Of a stretch of DNA of 64,000 nt, positions 20,800-31,503 are shown one piece after another. How positions within the stretch are numbered: the first letter of the stretch is position 1; each line of letters opens with the position of its first letter. The notes beneath the pieces were generated by a model, which did not search any database, was not told where the DNA came from, and saw only the letters and a program-made list of their open reading frames with translations. The DNA is from Dipteris shenzhenensis (Eukaryota; Polypodiophyta; Polypodiopsida; Gleicheniales). The position numbers and the translations under genes were made by a program. Location of the stretch: the NCBI GenBank assembly GCA_047967505.1, contig CM106539.1; one strand, 5' to 3'.

Positions 20800-23060
20800 C
20801 CTAGGGGATCTCTGGAACTGGGGCTAAAAGCCAAGTGGGGGGACTATACAGCCAACGAATCCCTCGCGCAGTGAAGATGTAGAAAACACCTGCAGGCCAA
20901 GCCTTGCAGAAACGAGCATGCCTCTCAATAGTTGCCCTGGAGCCTGGAGTCCCACACTCCCAGGTGGACCGTAGAGTGTAAATGATATCCTCAGATGGCA
21001 ACTAGGGTAGCCGAGGGTGGAACTGGGTGCTCACCCATCACCAGACTGCAGCGAGCCACCCAAATGTTCCAAGCCGTGATGCTGGCTACCACCTCCCAAA
21101 CACTATCCTCCTTAGGAGGAGGAGGAGGAGGAGGAGGAGGAGCTAGGTTGTCAGGAGTGGCTGAAATAGGCCTCCAGGTCCTACACGGAAGAAGCCGCTA
21201 CCGTGGTGCATCAATATCCTCAAGGGAACACCAATACGAAAAAACTGCCCCAACCATCTGCTGTCTCTCCAAACTTGAAGTCCTTCCTACCAGGACTCAA
21301 GAATGGCTAAGTCAATCTCGCCCACCCGCTGCCCTGCCCCTCGCAGATGCGCTAGGGCGTCAAGCCTTGCCTCTGTCTCCATAGGTAGTCGGCTCCAATG
21401 GCCAAAGGACCCTGCTGGACCACTGTCCCACTGTGCCCAACCAATGTGAGTCCCCTGTCCGAGCATACGCCCATCCTGATCTTTGGTCTCTGGGTGCCAC
21501 ATAAGGGACTGGCGCTCAAACTCCTCTCTGCATCTGGGCGGAGCACGGATGAGACTCCCTGCCAATCTCTCTGTGAAAGGCTCCTCAAGTCTGCTGCATA
21601 AGTCCTGCGAGACTACTGTCGAAATGTGATCCCAAACTAGCTCTCGGGCCACAAGACCAGCTGGGGTCATCCTCTCCGTCTGAAAGAGCTGGCTGTAAAA
21701 ACCGGTGGTCATGTCCAGAATCTCCTGCGGGTCAATGTGCATGATGCCTTGTGAGTCCCATAGACGCTGTAGCTATGTGCCTGCCGATCAAGGCCCAGTG
21801 GTCTGAAAGAACTACTTCGTCATCCTGTCCCCCTGCTGCACCCATCGGGCCCGGGAGGAGTGATAGGAGAACTCAGCCTGCCGCAACTCCGTGTCCTGAA
21901 GCTCGACATGAGCGCTCTCAAATCTGTCACCAAGCCACTGAGAAACTGGGTCCTGCTCCCTGAGCCTCTCGATGGAAGCGAGGTCTCTCCTCAAAGCCCG
22001 CTCACACTCCTCAAGGGTCTTCCTCCGCCTAAGGGCATGAGCTTGCAACTCCTCACTGCGCCTCTGAATCGCATTGGCCACCCACGCAGCGCAGCCCTCA
22101 CACGGTGCCGTCTCCGACTATTCCCAAACCCTTGCCATGACCTGCTGAATCTCCTTGTCCTGTAGGAGGTCCTCTGAAATGCAGACCCCCTTCTGGGGAC
22201 GACCTTGGCGGGGCTGATCCAAGTGAAGTACCACTGGAGAGTGGTTTGACATCGTGGTACCTGCCAGAATCCCGATAGATCCACCTCTCTGTAGTGCCCA
22301 GTCCCCAACATAGAAACGGTCTAATCTCTCTAGCAATCCATCGTGTCTCCTCTGTCCAAAGGAGAAGAGAAGGCTGCCAGGTGTCCTGCTGAAATTTGGC
22401 TCTCTCCACGGGTCTCTGCCATTGATCATGAAAATGAATTGCTCCCAAGTGCTACACTTTGTTGCTAGCATCTCAAAGAACGAGGCTCTGCCCTGCTTTC
22501 CTTCCCCAAACTCCAGGTTGTTGAAGTCACCTCCAACAATCCATAAGTCTACATCCGGAAGACACTTTGATAGCCTCCTCTAAAAGGCCGGTCAGTGTTG
22601 TCTACACGTTGGGGCATACACGTTCAAGATCCCGATCCTGGACTCTCCCGTCCGAACTCCCATCCAAACTGCCTGTCCTAGAATGAGCTCGCCCTGATCG
22701 TAGACCTCTGGAGCCAAAGTCAGTGAGACTAAGATGCAGACCCCTCCGCTCCATCCTATCGCAAGGGACCACTCCTCTAGACCTCTCCCTAGGAGAAGGT
22801 GATGGCGTCGTCTAATTGTCTAAGGCTGAAAACATGTGCTCCTGAATCATAAGGATGTCCACTGCCCGCCCTACCATTGCCCTCTGCAACCCCTGCCGGA
22901 GTATCAGGTACTGCGGCTGGCTACGAACACGGTCGTGGAGCCCGTGTACGTTCCAACTCACTATGGTCCAGCTCATGAGGACAAGGGAGTCGGGAACAAG
23001 GCTCTCCTGTGAGTGGGTGCCTGTCCCAGAAAGACTACCTCGTGTGATTTGCCGAGGGTT
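20800..23060 (-). pseudogene. L1 ORF2 remnant (endonuclease and post-endonuclease)
   Basis: Endonuclease pieces on the minus strand include VGGDFNN near 22525, then FIFMINGRDPWREPNFSRTP and LERLDRFYVGDWALQRGG at 22118-22471, with NHSPVVLHLDQPRQG as the SDH motif region. A charged helical linker (EELQAHALRRRKTLEECERA, 21812-22081) follows, as between endonuclease and RT in plant L1. RT motifs are degraded and no YADD is seen, so RT may be partly deleted. The 3' part (20800-21742) resembles the C-terminal region of the other L1 copies. Confidence 0.75.
21121..21143. repeat. (GGA)n microsatellite
   Basis: About eight GGA units lie inside the L1 C-terminal region. Confidence 0.85.
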
Positions 23061-23917
23061 TAGAGGATGAGTAGTCAGTGTCTGTGCGTCGCCGTACTAG
23101 GGTGGATACCGGCTCAATACCGATCTTCCGTGCCCACTTCATCATGAAGGAGGATTCCACCCCAAACAGCTCTGCACACTTCTGGAGGGGCCAGAAGTGT
23201 GCCTGCTCCACCTTTTCCTTCAGCAGCAATCTTATAACTCCTGACGCCAAACCGGCTCCTCGCGCGTGAAGCTCAACTAAAAGTTCACCTCCGTGCCATA
23301 GGCGTACCAATCTAATTCCCCAAAATAGCATCAAACACCTCCGGGGACCATTTCTCCAACCCTGTGGAGGCAAACGAAAATCTCCAAACGGGGTGTGTCG
23401 GAGATCCCACTGCATTGATCAAACCCCCGTTCTGGGGCTGAAGGACCATGAGCGTTACCTCCAATGGTAGAGGGTATGAGTCCGGAACCTCTACATAGTT
23501 CCAGGGTCCTAACCTCTAGAAGTCCCGCGGTAAGGGACGCCCAGGCTGGAGGTTGGGAGCCACTGACTGGGAAGACGAGCCTCGTCCCTCAAGATCCCTC
23601 CTTGAACGGACCTACTGCTGTGATGAGGAAGTAGAAGGGGGCATCATCGTTCCCTTGCCAGCTGGTAGGGGTGTCAAAGCGGAAGAACCTGCTGCTGAAG
23701 TGGAGAGGGGGGCGATGGGAGAGGGAGCGGTAGGGACGCGGGGGATAGAGGGAGGGGGGCGGGTAGTAAGGGTGACCATAGAAGGAGGGGCTAAGGGAGG
23801 GAGAGGCAGTCAATAGAGCGAGCGAGAAAAAGCGAGCGAGCCCAAAAAAGCGAGCGACAATTAGTTGAAGTGGTTGGAAAATCAAGCAAGCAAAGAAAGA
23901 ATCTAAGTTTTTTATAA

Positions 23918-24491
23918 AATAATTGCTTGAAGTACAAAGTATTCAAAAAGGTGGTTATCTGTCACAAAATTTATATTCTGATGCGCACAAGTTTTTTAGA
24001 TGGTACAAAAAGGCATGATATTCATCTAAATCATGCCTTGTCATTTGATTTGATATGTAACATTATGCCATTTATATTTGATAATCAAAAGATGCAGGGA
24101 TGTTAAAAACTCATTTTTTGGGCCAAAACAATCAAATGTTGACATCTTGCCAAAATATAGGGATGTGAAAATGTCCTCTTTTGGGCCAAAACAGGGAGCG
24201 CGTTAATAATTGCTTGAAGTACAAAGTATTCAAAAAGGTGGTTATCTGTCACAAAATTTATATTCTGATGCGCACAAGTTTTTTAGATGGTACAAAAAGG
24301 CATGATATTCATCTAAATCATGCCTTGTCATTTGATTTGATATGTAACATTATGCCATTTATATTTGATAATCAAAAGATGCAGGGATGTTAAAAACTCA
24401 TTTTTTGGGCCAAAACAATCAAATGTTGACATCTTGCCAAAATATAGGGATGTGAAAATGTCCTCTTTTGGGCCAAAACAGGGAGCGCGTT
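23918..24491. repeat. Perfect 287-bp tandem duplication
   Basis: 23918-24204 and 24205-24491 read identically by eye. Each copy ends in GGGAGCGCGTT. Inside each copy a shorter block (AGGGATGT... ...GGGCCAAAACA) is itself repeated. Confidence 0.9.
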
Positions 24492-24650
24492 AACGCGCTC
24501 CCTGTTTTGGCCCAAAAAAGGACATTTTTAGATCCCTGTATCTTTTGATTTACAAGTCCAAACGGGGTCATGTTACATATCAAATCAAATGGCAAGGCGT
24601 ACTTTAGACGATTATCATGTCTTTGTGCACCATCTAGTAAAATTTAATGC
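24330..24650. repeat. Foldback inverted repeat around GTTAAC
   Basis: The sequence is symmetric about 24490/24491 (GAGCGCGTT then AACGCGCTC). The arms keep matching outward: GTTTTGGCCC, then GTTACATATCAAATCAAATG against its complement. The right arm lacks one internal block. A transcript would fold into a long imperfect hairpin. Confidence 0.85.
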
Positions 24651-25676
24651 ACCAAAAAATGAATTTGTGAGCAATTTACTGCATTGGTAAGATTAGTGGG
24701 AGGTAAGAATAAATCATTAGGGAAGGATATTTTTGTAGTAACAAAGAAACATGGGTTTTGTTCCAAGAGTGAATAGAGTTAAAAAACCTAAGCATTTACA
24801 TATGCATGGAATCTAGACTAATCCATGCAAGGAGTCCTTGGAAAGATGATCTCAATTACTCTAGTGGAAGGAGAGAACTTGATTGCAGTAGGGTTTGTCT
24901 TTGATACAAACAATGACTTGGAAGTTAAACATACAAACTGTCTCATGGATGATGTGAAATTAGTGTTAATGGCTTTAAAGTTATATGCATGTTTAACCTT
25001 CTAACATTGAGGGAACATATGCACTTTTGCATAAGTTATTATTTTTTGCTACTAAAATGGGGGATTTATAAATCTTTCATTGTTTTTTATCGCTCGCTTT
25101 TTTTGGCTTGCTCGCTTTTTGTCGCTCGCTTTTTGGTAATCCTCAGGGAGGGAGAGGGGGTGGGGGGAATCTTGGAGGGGTAGGGGGAAGTGAAGAGGAA
25201 GAGGGGGAAGGGTCTAGGGGGGAGGGGGAGGGGGGGGAGGAGCAGGGATAAGAACGACCTCAGGCCCCCCCTACTGATCAAGCTCACCGGGGCTCTAGGT
25301 CGGCTCCTCCGCGGCCCCCGTCAGGCTAGCGTCTGTGGCTTCTGCCATTGCCACATCTGGAGCTCCTGGGGCTCGCTGCTGCTGCAAGGGTGGCTGCGGA
25401 GGCTGAACCTCTGAAGTTGGAGGACTGTCTAGATGGGCGGTGGCCCCTGTCGCTGAAGGAGGTGGCTCCTGATGTTCCTCCTTCGAGGCCTCTTGGTCAA
25501 CCCTATCCCTCTCTCTGCGATTGGCCCTCTGCCTGCGGCGCTTGCGGGCCTACTTGCTTGTTTTTTTTTTCTTTTTAACCTGGGTCCAATCCCCTTCTGA
25601 GGGAGTAATCCAAGGGGTGAGATACTCCTGCTGCTCTTGCCTGAGAGGACGCTAGGCTCGGACTTGCTAACTCTGT

Positions 25677-26404
25677 CTACTCTGCGGAGTGGGCGGGGGA
25701 AGGTGCACGAGGGAGGCCACTAGGGCAATCTCTAGCGAGGTGACCCATTTGTCTGCACCCAAGACACTGGTCTGGTAACCCAAAAATCTCCACCCTCTGG
25801 CGAAGTGTGCCCTCTTCAAGGGTCTCGAGAAGGATCAACTCTGGGAGGGACTCTGGGCCCTCAACCACCAGTCTGATCCTGGGGACTCCATATCTGCTAG
25901 AACTGAGGCGGCCGACTTTGACAGGGACTCGAGCACTGTGCCAAATGCGTGACCAATGGAAGGGAGGGTGGCCCAAAACTCCTTGGGGAGCCCTGGGAAG
26001 CGGAGTGTAACCGGGGAACGTGGAACATGGTGTGTCGTATCCATGTCCTCCATTGTGAACCCATGATACCAAGGAAAGAGGTAAACAAGATGTGGGCCAA
26101 GGAGGATGGGGCTCTGCTCCACAAGTATCAAGGCAGTGTCGGGGGAGCTCAATTAGATGAGGAAAACGCCTCGTCCATAGATGGTGACCTCCTGGATGTG
26201 GTCTCCCTCCAATGCCAAGCTCGCCTGGATCCACTCACACACCTGTCTTTGTGTAGGCGTGAGGCCCACAATTCTGCTCACAAGCGCCGTGTCCTGGAGG
26301 GACTGAACTGCATGCTGTACTTGTTGCTTGTCAGCTGGGGAAAGAAGAACCTTAACGGCCTGGGATTCGAGGGTGCTGCCATAGAGCTCATCTGGCCAGA
26401 CCAA
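25677..26404 (-). pseudogene. Plant L1 ORF1 (DUF4283-like with zinc knuckle)
   Basis: Three overlapping minus-strand frames make up ORF1. The N-terminal part (26153-26404) has QAVKVLLSPADKQQVQHAVQ and DHIQEVTIYGRGVFLI. The middle (25835-26152) has LFPWYHGFTMEDMDTTHHVP. The end (25677 onward) has VEIFGLPDQCLGC followed by RQMGHLARDC, a CCHC knuckle (C-X2-C-X4-H-X4-C). This is the RNA-binding ORF1 protein of plant L1, and it is unlike the ORF1p at 52577-53269. Two frameshifts break it. Confidence 0.8.
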
Positions 26405-26409
26405 GGGTC

Positions 26410-27070
26410 ACCACCAAGGTTTTCTTTCGCCTTGACAAGCACAAATGCTTCCGCTACAAGGAGGAAGAAGAAAAAGGAAGAAGAGCGTCGAAGGGGGAGG
26501 CGGAGATGAGGCGGGGTGAAGAGGGGTAAGGACGGAAGTGGAAGGAGGGCAAGGAGGGCAGAAGGCGGAGAAGGAGAGGGGGGACGAGAAGGCGAGGAGG
26601 GAGAGAAGGCGGAAAGGAGAGGGCAAGAGGGCAAAGAGGAGGCGGGAGAGGGGAGCCGGCATGGGGGGAGAGGAGGAGGAGGTGGAGAAGGCAGAGGGGG
26701 GAGGTGGTAGGGGTGGCAAGAGGTGGCAGAGGGGCGGCGGAAGGAGGCGAGAGGGGCAGCGGGGGAGGCGGGCGGGACAGCAGAGAGGGGAGGAAAGGAG
26801 GGGGAGCAGAGGAAGTAGAGAGGGGAGGCAGGGGAGGCAGTGGGGGGGAGGTGGGGAGATGAGGCGGGAGAGGTGGAGAGGGTAGGCGGGAGGAGACGGG
26901 GAGGGGGGGCGGAGAAGGTAGAGGAGAAGGTCAGGCGAGGAGGCGGCAGAAGAGATGGGGGAGAAGGGGGGGCCATGGTGGAGGAGGAGACGGGGGAGGC
27001 TGTGGGAAGGAGGAGATGGCGGGGAGGGGGCAGCGGGAGCAGCCAGGTGCAGCAGCCTTCCAGGGGCGGA
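26410..27070 (-). promoter_or_regulatory. L1 polypyrimidine 5' leader
   Basis: The plus strand is almost pure G and A for 650 bp, so the L1 sense strand is C/T-rich. It lies between the L1 start and ORF1, where a LINE's internal promoter and leader would be. The long open frames here are low-complexity artefacts. Confidence 0.55.
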
Positions 27071-27073
27071 GAC

Positions 27074-27087
27074 TGGCTAAAATACCT
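27074..27087. repeat. Target-site duplication of the L1, right copy
   Basis: TGGCTAAAATACCT is an exact match to 20650-20663. Confidence 0.9.
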
Positions 27088-27235
27088 AGGGTTCCACCTT
27101 TCTGCATTGCCTAATCCCCCACATAGAATCTGTCAAGTTGCTCCAGTAGACAATCATGCCTCTTACGTGTGGAATCTGCAAGCAAGACTCTCTTATGTGT
27201 GGAAGCATATGTGACTTCGGTGTGGGTCTGGACAG
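27088..27235 (-). mobile_element. Older L1, endonuclease part beyond the insertion
   Basis: The minus strand reads CLLEQLDRFYVGD, the same motif as LERLDRFYVGDW in the younger L1. It continues into the 20528-20650 segment once the inserted L1 is removed. The copy stops at about 27235. Confidence 0.75.
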
Positions 27236-27930
27236 AAAGTAATCTGTATTTGTGCGATGGCAAGCCAAAGGCATAATTGACTCTATGCCCACATTCATGG
27301 CCCAATGCATCAAGGAGGTCAAACTTGGTCGTGGAAGCACCTTGGTGAAGATATCTGCCAAATTATCTTGTGCCGGAACATAAGACAAGTGAATATCCCC
27401 TATTGACTTTTCTCTGACATAATGATAATGAACCTCGATGTGTTACCGCATGCCTAAAACAATGGATTGCGCGCCAATGGCTAAATTACTATAATTGTCA
27501 GGGTACATAGTGGTGGGAGATGTTTGGCTAGGTCTCATTGATGGCGCACGTCTGGATGCACACAGGCTCTAGCACACGAGGTCTCGTTGATGGCGCATGT
27601 CGCACGGGTCTGAGTGATGCCTTCAGCCCTCGGAATTTGGTGCCACAGCCCTCGGGATTTAGACCAGCCTGCGCCAATTGAAAAGCCAGCAGAGTTTGAC
27701 GATGGTCTGTACCTGCTTGCAGCCAGAAATTTCTCACGTGCTTGGAGCTGGGATTCGTTGCAGCCAGCAATTGCTCACGTTCTGCCTACGCTCACATGCA
27801 TCGTTCGGCAGGATTTGGCATTGACAGGAGTGTTGACAGATTTGCATTGGCTGGGCAGGATTTGGCGTTGACAGTTTGATGTTGAAGCTAGTTCTGAACA
27901 GGGCCCTAGGAAGGTGCTCTAATACCAATG
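27236..27930 (-). pseudogene. Copia relic: RNase H end and primer site
   Basis: On the minus strand 27240-27440 encodes the end of a Copia RNase H (HYHYVREKS, YVPAQDNLADIFTKVLPRP). GCTCTAATACCA at about 27918-27929 is the tRNA-iMet primer site with one mismatch. Everything between is deleted or unrecognisable. The A/G-rich DNA right of the primer site should be its LTR, but no second LTR was found. Confidence 0.65.
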
Positions 27931-28279
27931 TAGAGAAGGGGAAGGGACAGATTTGGAGATGGGGAGAGAATAGCAGAAGGAAGGAGAAGAGAGGAGAGGG
28001 GGAAAGAGAGAGGAAGAGAGAGAAGGATGAGGGATAGAGAGATAGAGAGAGGGAGGAGAGAGAGAATGTGAGAGTAGGCAGCAGGAAGCAGGAAGGAGGA
28101 GGGAGAGTAGATAGGATTAGATTTCACATCAAAAAAAGGTACATAGTAGGGGGTGGATGGAGACTTATATAGTCCCTCCACATTTCCCACCTAAAGGGCC
28201 TCTAACTTGGCCTCTTTTTCCCCTTCATTACAGAGAGCAGAAGGCATCCAGGTTTGTTTTGGGGGGTTGGTTGGTTTCT

Positions 28280-28680
28280 TGGTCTATGTACACAGCCCAG
28301 GAAGAAGCTAAGGGCCGTGAGGTGAGGGGTGACAGTGGAGGAAGGTCCCGTGAGGCAGCTGTGCTAAAAGGGAAGCGGGGAGGGGGATCCTTGGCCTATG
28401 TACACAGCCCAAAAGGAAGCAAAGGCCCCAAGGGGAGGGATGAGAGCAGAAGAAGGCCCTTATGTTGGGGAAGAGCAGGGGCAAGGAGAGGGAGATTTTC
28501 ACATTCACAGCCTAGAAGGAAGCAAGGGCCCCGAGGGAGGGATGAGAGCAGAAGAAGGTCCACATATTGGGAAGGAGCCAAGGGGATGGTGGGGCGTTCT
28601 TCTTAGCCTATGCACACAGCCTAGGAGAAAGCAGGGCCCTGAGGGCAGGCCTGAAAGTGGAGAAGCTCCCAAGTTGGGTG
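28280..28680. repeat. Minisatellite, about four 105-bp units
   Basis: Blocks beginning near 28284, 28397, 28499 and 28606 share ATGTACACAGCC-like starts, then AGGAAGCAAGGGCCC and AGGGATGAGAGCAGAAGAAG. Unit length is 102-113 bp with many substitutions. It lies in A/G-rich intron DNA next to the Copia relic. Confidence 0.75.
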
Positions 28681-29585
28681 AGCTGAGCTGATAACAGTCA
28701 CAAACCAGAGTCTAGGAAGAAGAAGTGCAGGGACCAGACGGTAGGGAGCAGAAGATGCAAAACAGGGAGAGCTAAGGGGTAGAGGCAAAGGAGCAGGAAG
28801 GAGAAAGCAAGGAAAGGGCAGGCGAGCTCACAATGTATCATTAATTTAGTTCAAATGTCTGAAACTACTTACCAACACACGAGTATCATCTTAGAATAAT
28901 ATAACATCACATGCTTCCATATACTGTGCAGAAACTTACCAACACATGACTATCAGCTTAGAACTCTGTATTACCACATAGCTTCCATATACGGTGCTGA
29001 ATGAGACTACTGCAGCACCCAGCTCAAGAACATGACACGCAGCAGTCCAAGGCTTTTGGAAAAGAAAGGGCCATCTAGACGTATTCAACAGTGAGAAAAG
29101 CTCCATGGTTAAGCTGAAAGTACTGTTGGATATTAAATTGGCCTGCAAGCAGCCTCTTCTAACCACCAAAAAGTAGTTCTCTATCTCAGAGGAAATCGAG
29201 GATAATATCAAAACTTTTGCAAGGTGCTAATAGCCAATAATGAATGATAGACAAATAATGCATTGCCTTCATAATGTTTATAAAGAGGCGTCACATTGTG
29301 AGTAATAACTTATGATAAAGCAAACAAGTAGGACATATATCACTGATCATCGCAGTGGGCATTCCACATCTTTGATGCATGGCATCATTTGCTCCCATGA
29401 CCACCAAGAGGTTAGGGGCAATTGGAGATATTTTTGTTCTCCATCGCTGAATCATTAATGATAAAAGAATGAGCACATACAAATAGGATATAAACACAGA
29501 TAATAGCAGTGGGCATTCCACATCTTTAATGCGTGGCATCATTTGCTCCTGTGAACAATAGAGGTTATGGGCAACGGAGATATTT
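28681..29585. other. Intron DNA with a 153-bp duplication
   Basis: No gene is visible. GCAGTGGGCATTCCACATCT occurs at 29352 and 29505, the start of two diverged tandem copies of about 80 bp or more (period 153 bp). Confidence 0.6.
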
Positions 29586-30128
29586 TAGTGAAACTTTAGG
29601 ATCAAAGCAGCAATGCCTAGCATTGAATGGATGGTTGATGATGATGATGGAGCAAGTAATATCTGACACTCTAGAGGACATGCTATTATTACGATCAAGT
29701 CATGAGATCTATGGGTAAAGCTTCTCCACCAATCTTACAAGTTGAAAGGGACTAAGGTGTGGATAGCCGAGGAACTTATGCGAACTCAGTTGAAGAATAA
29801 GGCAAGAATAAGGCAGCAGAACTAGCCAAAGTCAAGGCTGCTAGGAAAGATGGGAAATGGACAGTATAACGTGAAGGCATAACAATAATCAAAGACTTTA
29901 AATCTACACCAAAAGACTCTCAGTCTTAAACTGATGTATCGCCAATCATGGTTTTCAGAATACTATGTAGGTATTCTAAATAACTAGAGCTTCTTTTTGC
30001 ACTCCTTGGGAGCTGCCATGTGCCCTCCCTCAGCAGATGTACTAGATGGTTTTTGCCTGTCCCATAGACCTATTGGTCTCCCGTGGACATTAATAGAGTT
30101 TCTTCCTTCCTTCCTTCCTTTCTTTCTC
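29586..30128 (+). mobile_element. ORF1-only retroelement, truncated plus-strand copy
   Basis: The plus strand encodes in broken frames the end of the ORF1p also found at 52577 (YKLKGTKVWIAEEL, then LAKVKAARKDGKW). It then passes directly into a roughly 190-bp 3' untranslated region with no endonuclease or RT between. The 3' end has the shared hairpin at 30066-30079 (AGACC, 4-nt loop, GGTCT), then CATTAATAGAG, then a TTCC/TTTC tail to 30128. It is the only copy of this type in the window on the plus strand. Confidence 0.8.
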
Positions 30129-30808
30129 CTGCACTGAACCAGCGATGATTAAAAGAATGAGCAAGAGATATCCTCCTTATAGGCTCCAACAGATGTAGTT
30201 CATGTATATATATATCTCTGAATCCAGGAACACGCCCAAACTCATTCTCTAAAAACACAACACATAGTGCAGTTTCAATCTCACGATGGTCACTCATAAG
30301 GTTGAAAACCATAAACTCCATCACGCATAGCATGGACTAACTACTATGACATTGCCACTGACGTCATCAGCGCCCAACGGTGGATGTGGACCATTTGCTC
30401 TCACACGTACAAATCCACACATCCACACATACTTGAGCATCCATTTATACGAAGGTCTTGTACTGAGTCTCTGTCAGCACTGCGGAGGTGAAGTGCGGAG
30501 GTGAAGGGCAGACTCAGCTGTGACAAAGGCTATCTCTAAAGGAGAAGGCTAATAAAAAAGCAGTCCACAGTCTCTTCATTCAGCTACAACTGTCGTTCAT
30601 GTTGTACTAACATTCAAAGGAGTTTGGAGTTGCAGACCATAAATTTGAAGTATGGACACTTAGCACATAGTTTTCTGTGTTATGCTTGATCAAGTCAAGG
30701 CACAAGAAGAATACATAATTTTTAAATTATTTACATTCCTTTCAAGAGCTTTATCAATAAGCAAGAAAATGAGCAGATAACACATATGCTGACTTCTGAG
30801 GAACTTGC
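30129..30808. other. Intron of the ABC transporter, nothing recognised
   Basis: Unique-looking intron DNA lies between the retroelement tail and the donor site at 30802-30808. No motif was found. Confidence 0.5.
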
Positions 30809-30944
30809 CTCATCACACTGCATGGCTGTGGTCAGACGATGTGCAACAAAAATGGCAGTTCGATTTTGCGCCAGCGATCTGAAGGTTGAAAGGATCTCTG
30901 CCTCTGTAGTGCTGTCTAGTGCGCTAGTTGCCTCATCACAAAAC
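30809..30944 (-). CDS. ABCB25: ABC transporter exon: Walker B, D-loop and H-loop
   Basis: 136 nt. One leading base completes a Met codon, then FCDEATSALDSTTEAEILST, FRSLAQNRTAIFVAHRLTTA and MQCDE. It holds the Walker B end with catalytic Glu (DE), the D-loop (SALDS) and the switch His (AHRLTT). The acceptor is TATAG at 30945-30949. The donor is GAG followed by GCAAGT, a GC-type donor; this choice alone keeps phase with the last exon. Confidence 0.92.
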
Positions 30945-31176
30945 CTATACAGCCAGATTTCGATTCCAATGGGTGAGCAGATAAATGACTGCATGTTTCA
31001 CAGAATGGCCACGATCCATACCCAAACTATATAGAAAAGAGATGCTACACACATTGAGAATAAATATGTGAGTGCTTGCTGTTGTCAGATTCAAGAGTAA
31101 GGCTGGCACAAGAGCAAGTGCTTGCTATTGTCAGATTCAAGAGCGAGAGTAAGGCTGGAACAAGAAGGGAAAATAC

Positions 31177-31241
31177 ATTATTGGTGATGCTTTTAGGAAC
31201 GCCCTTGCCAAAGCAACACGCTGCTTCTCTCCACCACTCAG
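31177..31241 (-). CDS. ABCB25: ABC transporter exon: ABC signature
   Basis: 65 nt encoding LSGGEKQRVALARAFLKASP I plus two bases of the next codon. LSGGEKQR is the exact signature motif. The acceptor is TTTTTTCAG and the donor is AAT followed by GTATTT. The split codon is completed by G at the start of the next exon, giving Met. A short duplicated block (31066-31165) lies in the small intron after it. Confidence 0.92.
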
Positions 31242-31410
31242 CTGAAAAAATAACGTACACCACAAAGTTTACACTTAGATATGAGATGTTAATAAACCAG
31301 AGATGCTGCCATTATAAGGAGAACTATAACAGCACAAGAGTTTGGCAAACTTCAGTTGACACAGAAGTGCAACAGTAAAGCGTGTGGAGAGGTCAATTAA
31401 TTCTCAATAC

Positions 31411-31503
31411 CTTCAGACCTCGTTCTCCCACTTGCGTGTCGTAGCCCTCAGGAAAAGTTAAAATGACATTGTGTATTGCTGCCAGCTTGGCTGCACTGTA
31501 CAC
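31411..31503 (-). CDS. ABCB25: ABC transporter exon between Q-loop and signature
   Basis: 93 nt, 31 residues: [20 protein letters not shown] then [11 protein letters not shown]. This helical segment precedes the signature, and YDTQVGERG is highly typical of ATM/ABCB proteins. The acceptor is TCTGCAG and the donor AAG followed by GTATTG. It joins in phase 0 on both sides. Its upstream neighbour lies 25 kb away at 56459-56524. Confidence 0.92.

Larger units (their letters stand above)
23817..25130. mobile_element. Terminal-inverted-repeat element with AGCGAGCGA ends
   Basis: The left end (23817-23860) has AGCGAGCGAGAAAAAGCGAG, then AGCCCAAAAAAGCGAGCGA. The right end (25089-25130) has the reverse complement with a few changes, so the terminal repeats are about 43 bp and built from AGCGAGCGA units. 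No transposase is seen, so it is non-autonomous. The interior is A/T-rich and holds a perfect 287-bp tandem duplication and a large inverted repeat. It sits in the L1 between ORF1 and endonuclease. Target duplications could not be fixed. Confidence 0.7.
20664..27073 (-). mobile_element. Full-length plant L1 with exact 14-bp target duplication
   Basis: A poly(T) run at 20664-20677 is the poly(A) tail of a minus-strand L1. The element ends at about 27073, and both ends carry the 14-bp repeat TGGCTAAAATACCT. From 5' to 3' it has a polypyrimidine leader (27070-26410), ORF1 (26404-25677), a spacer interrupted by a terminal-inverted-repeat element (25130-23817), endonuclease (about 23060-22100), RT scraps and C-terminal region (22081-20800). 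All coding parts are broken. It is inserted into an older L1 endonuclease region. Confidence 0.88.

Noticed and set aside
23589-23885. A/G-rich frames left of the TIR element
   Set aside because: They are shadow frames in L1 spacer sequence with no protein motif.
26510-27030. Long open frames on both strands
   Set aside because: They are low-complexity products of an almost pure A/G strand. The region fits an L1 leader.
28280-28680. CRISPR-like spaced repeats
   Set aside because: The units are about 105 bp, contiguous and diverged, in plant intron DNA. There are no regular spacers and no cas genes.
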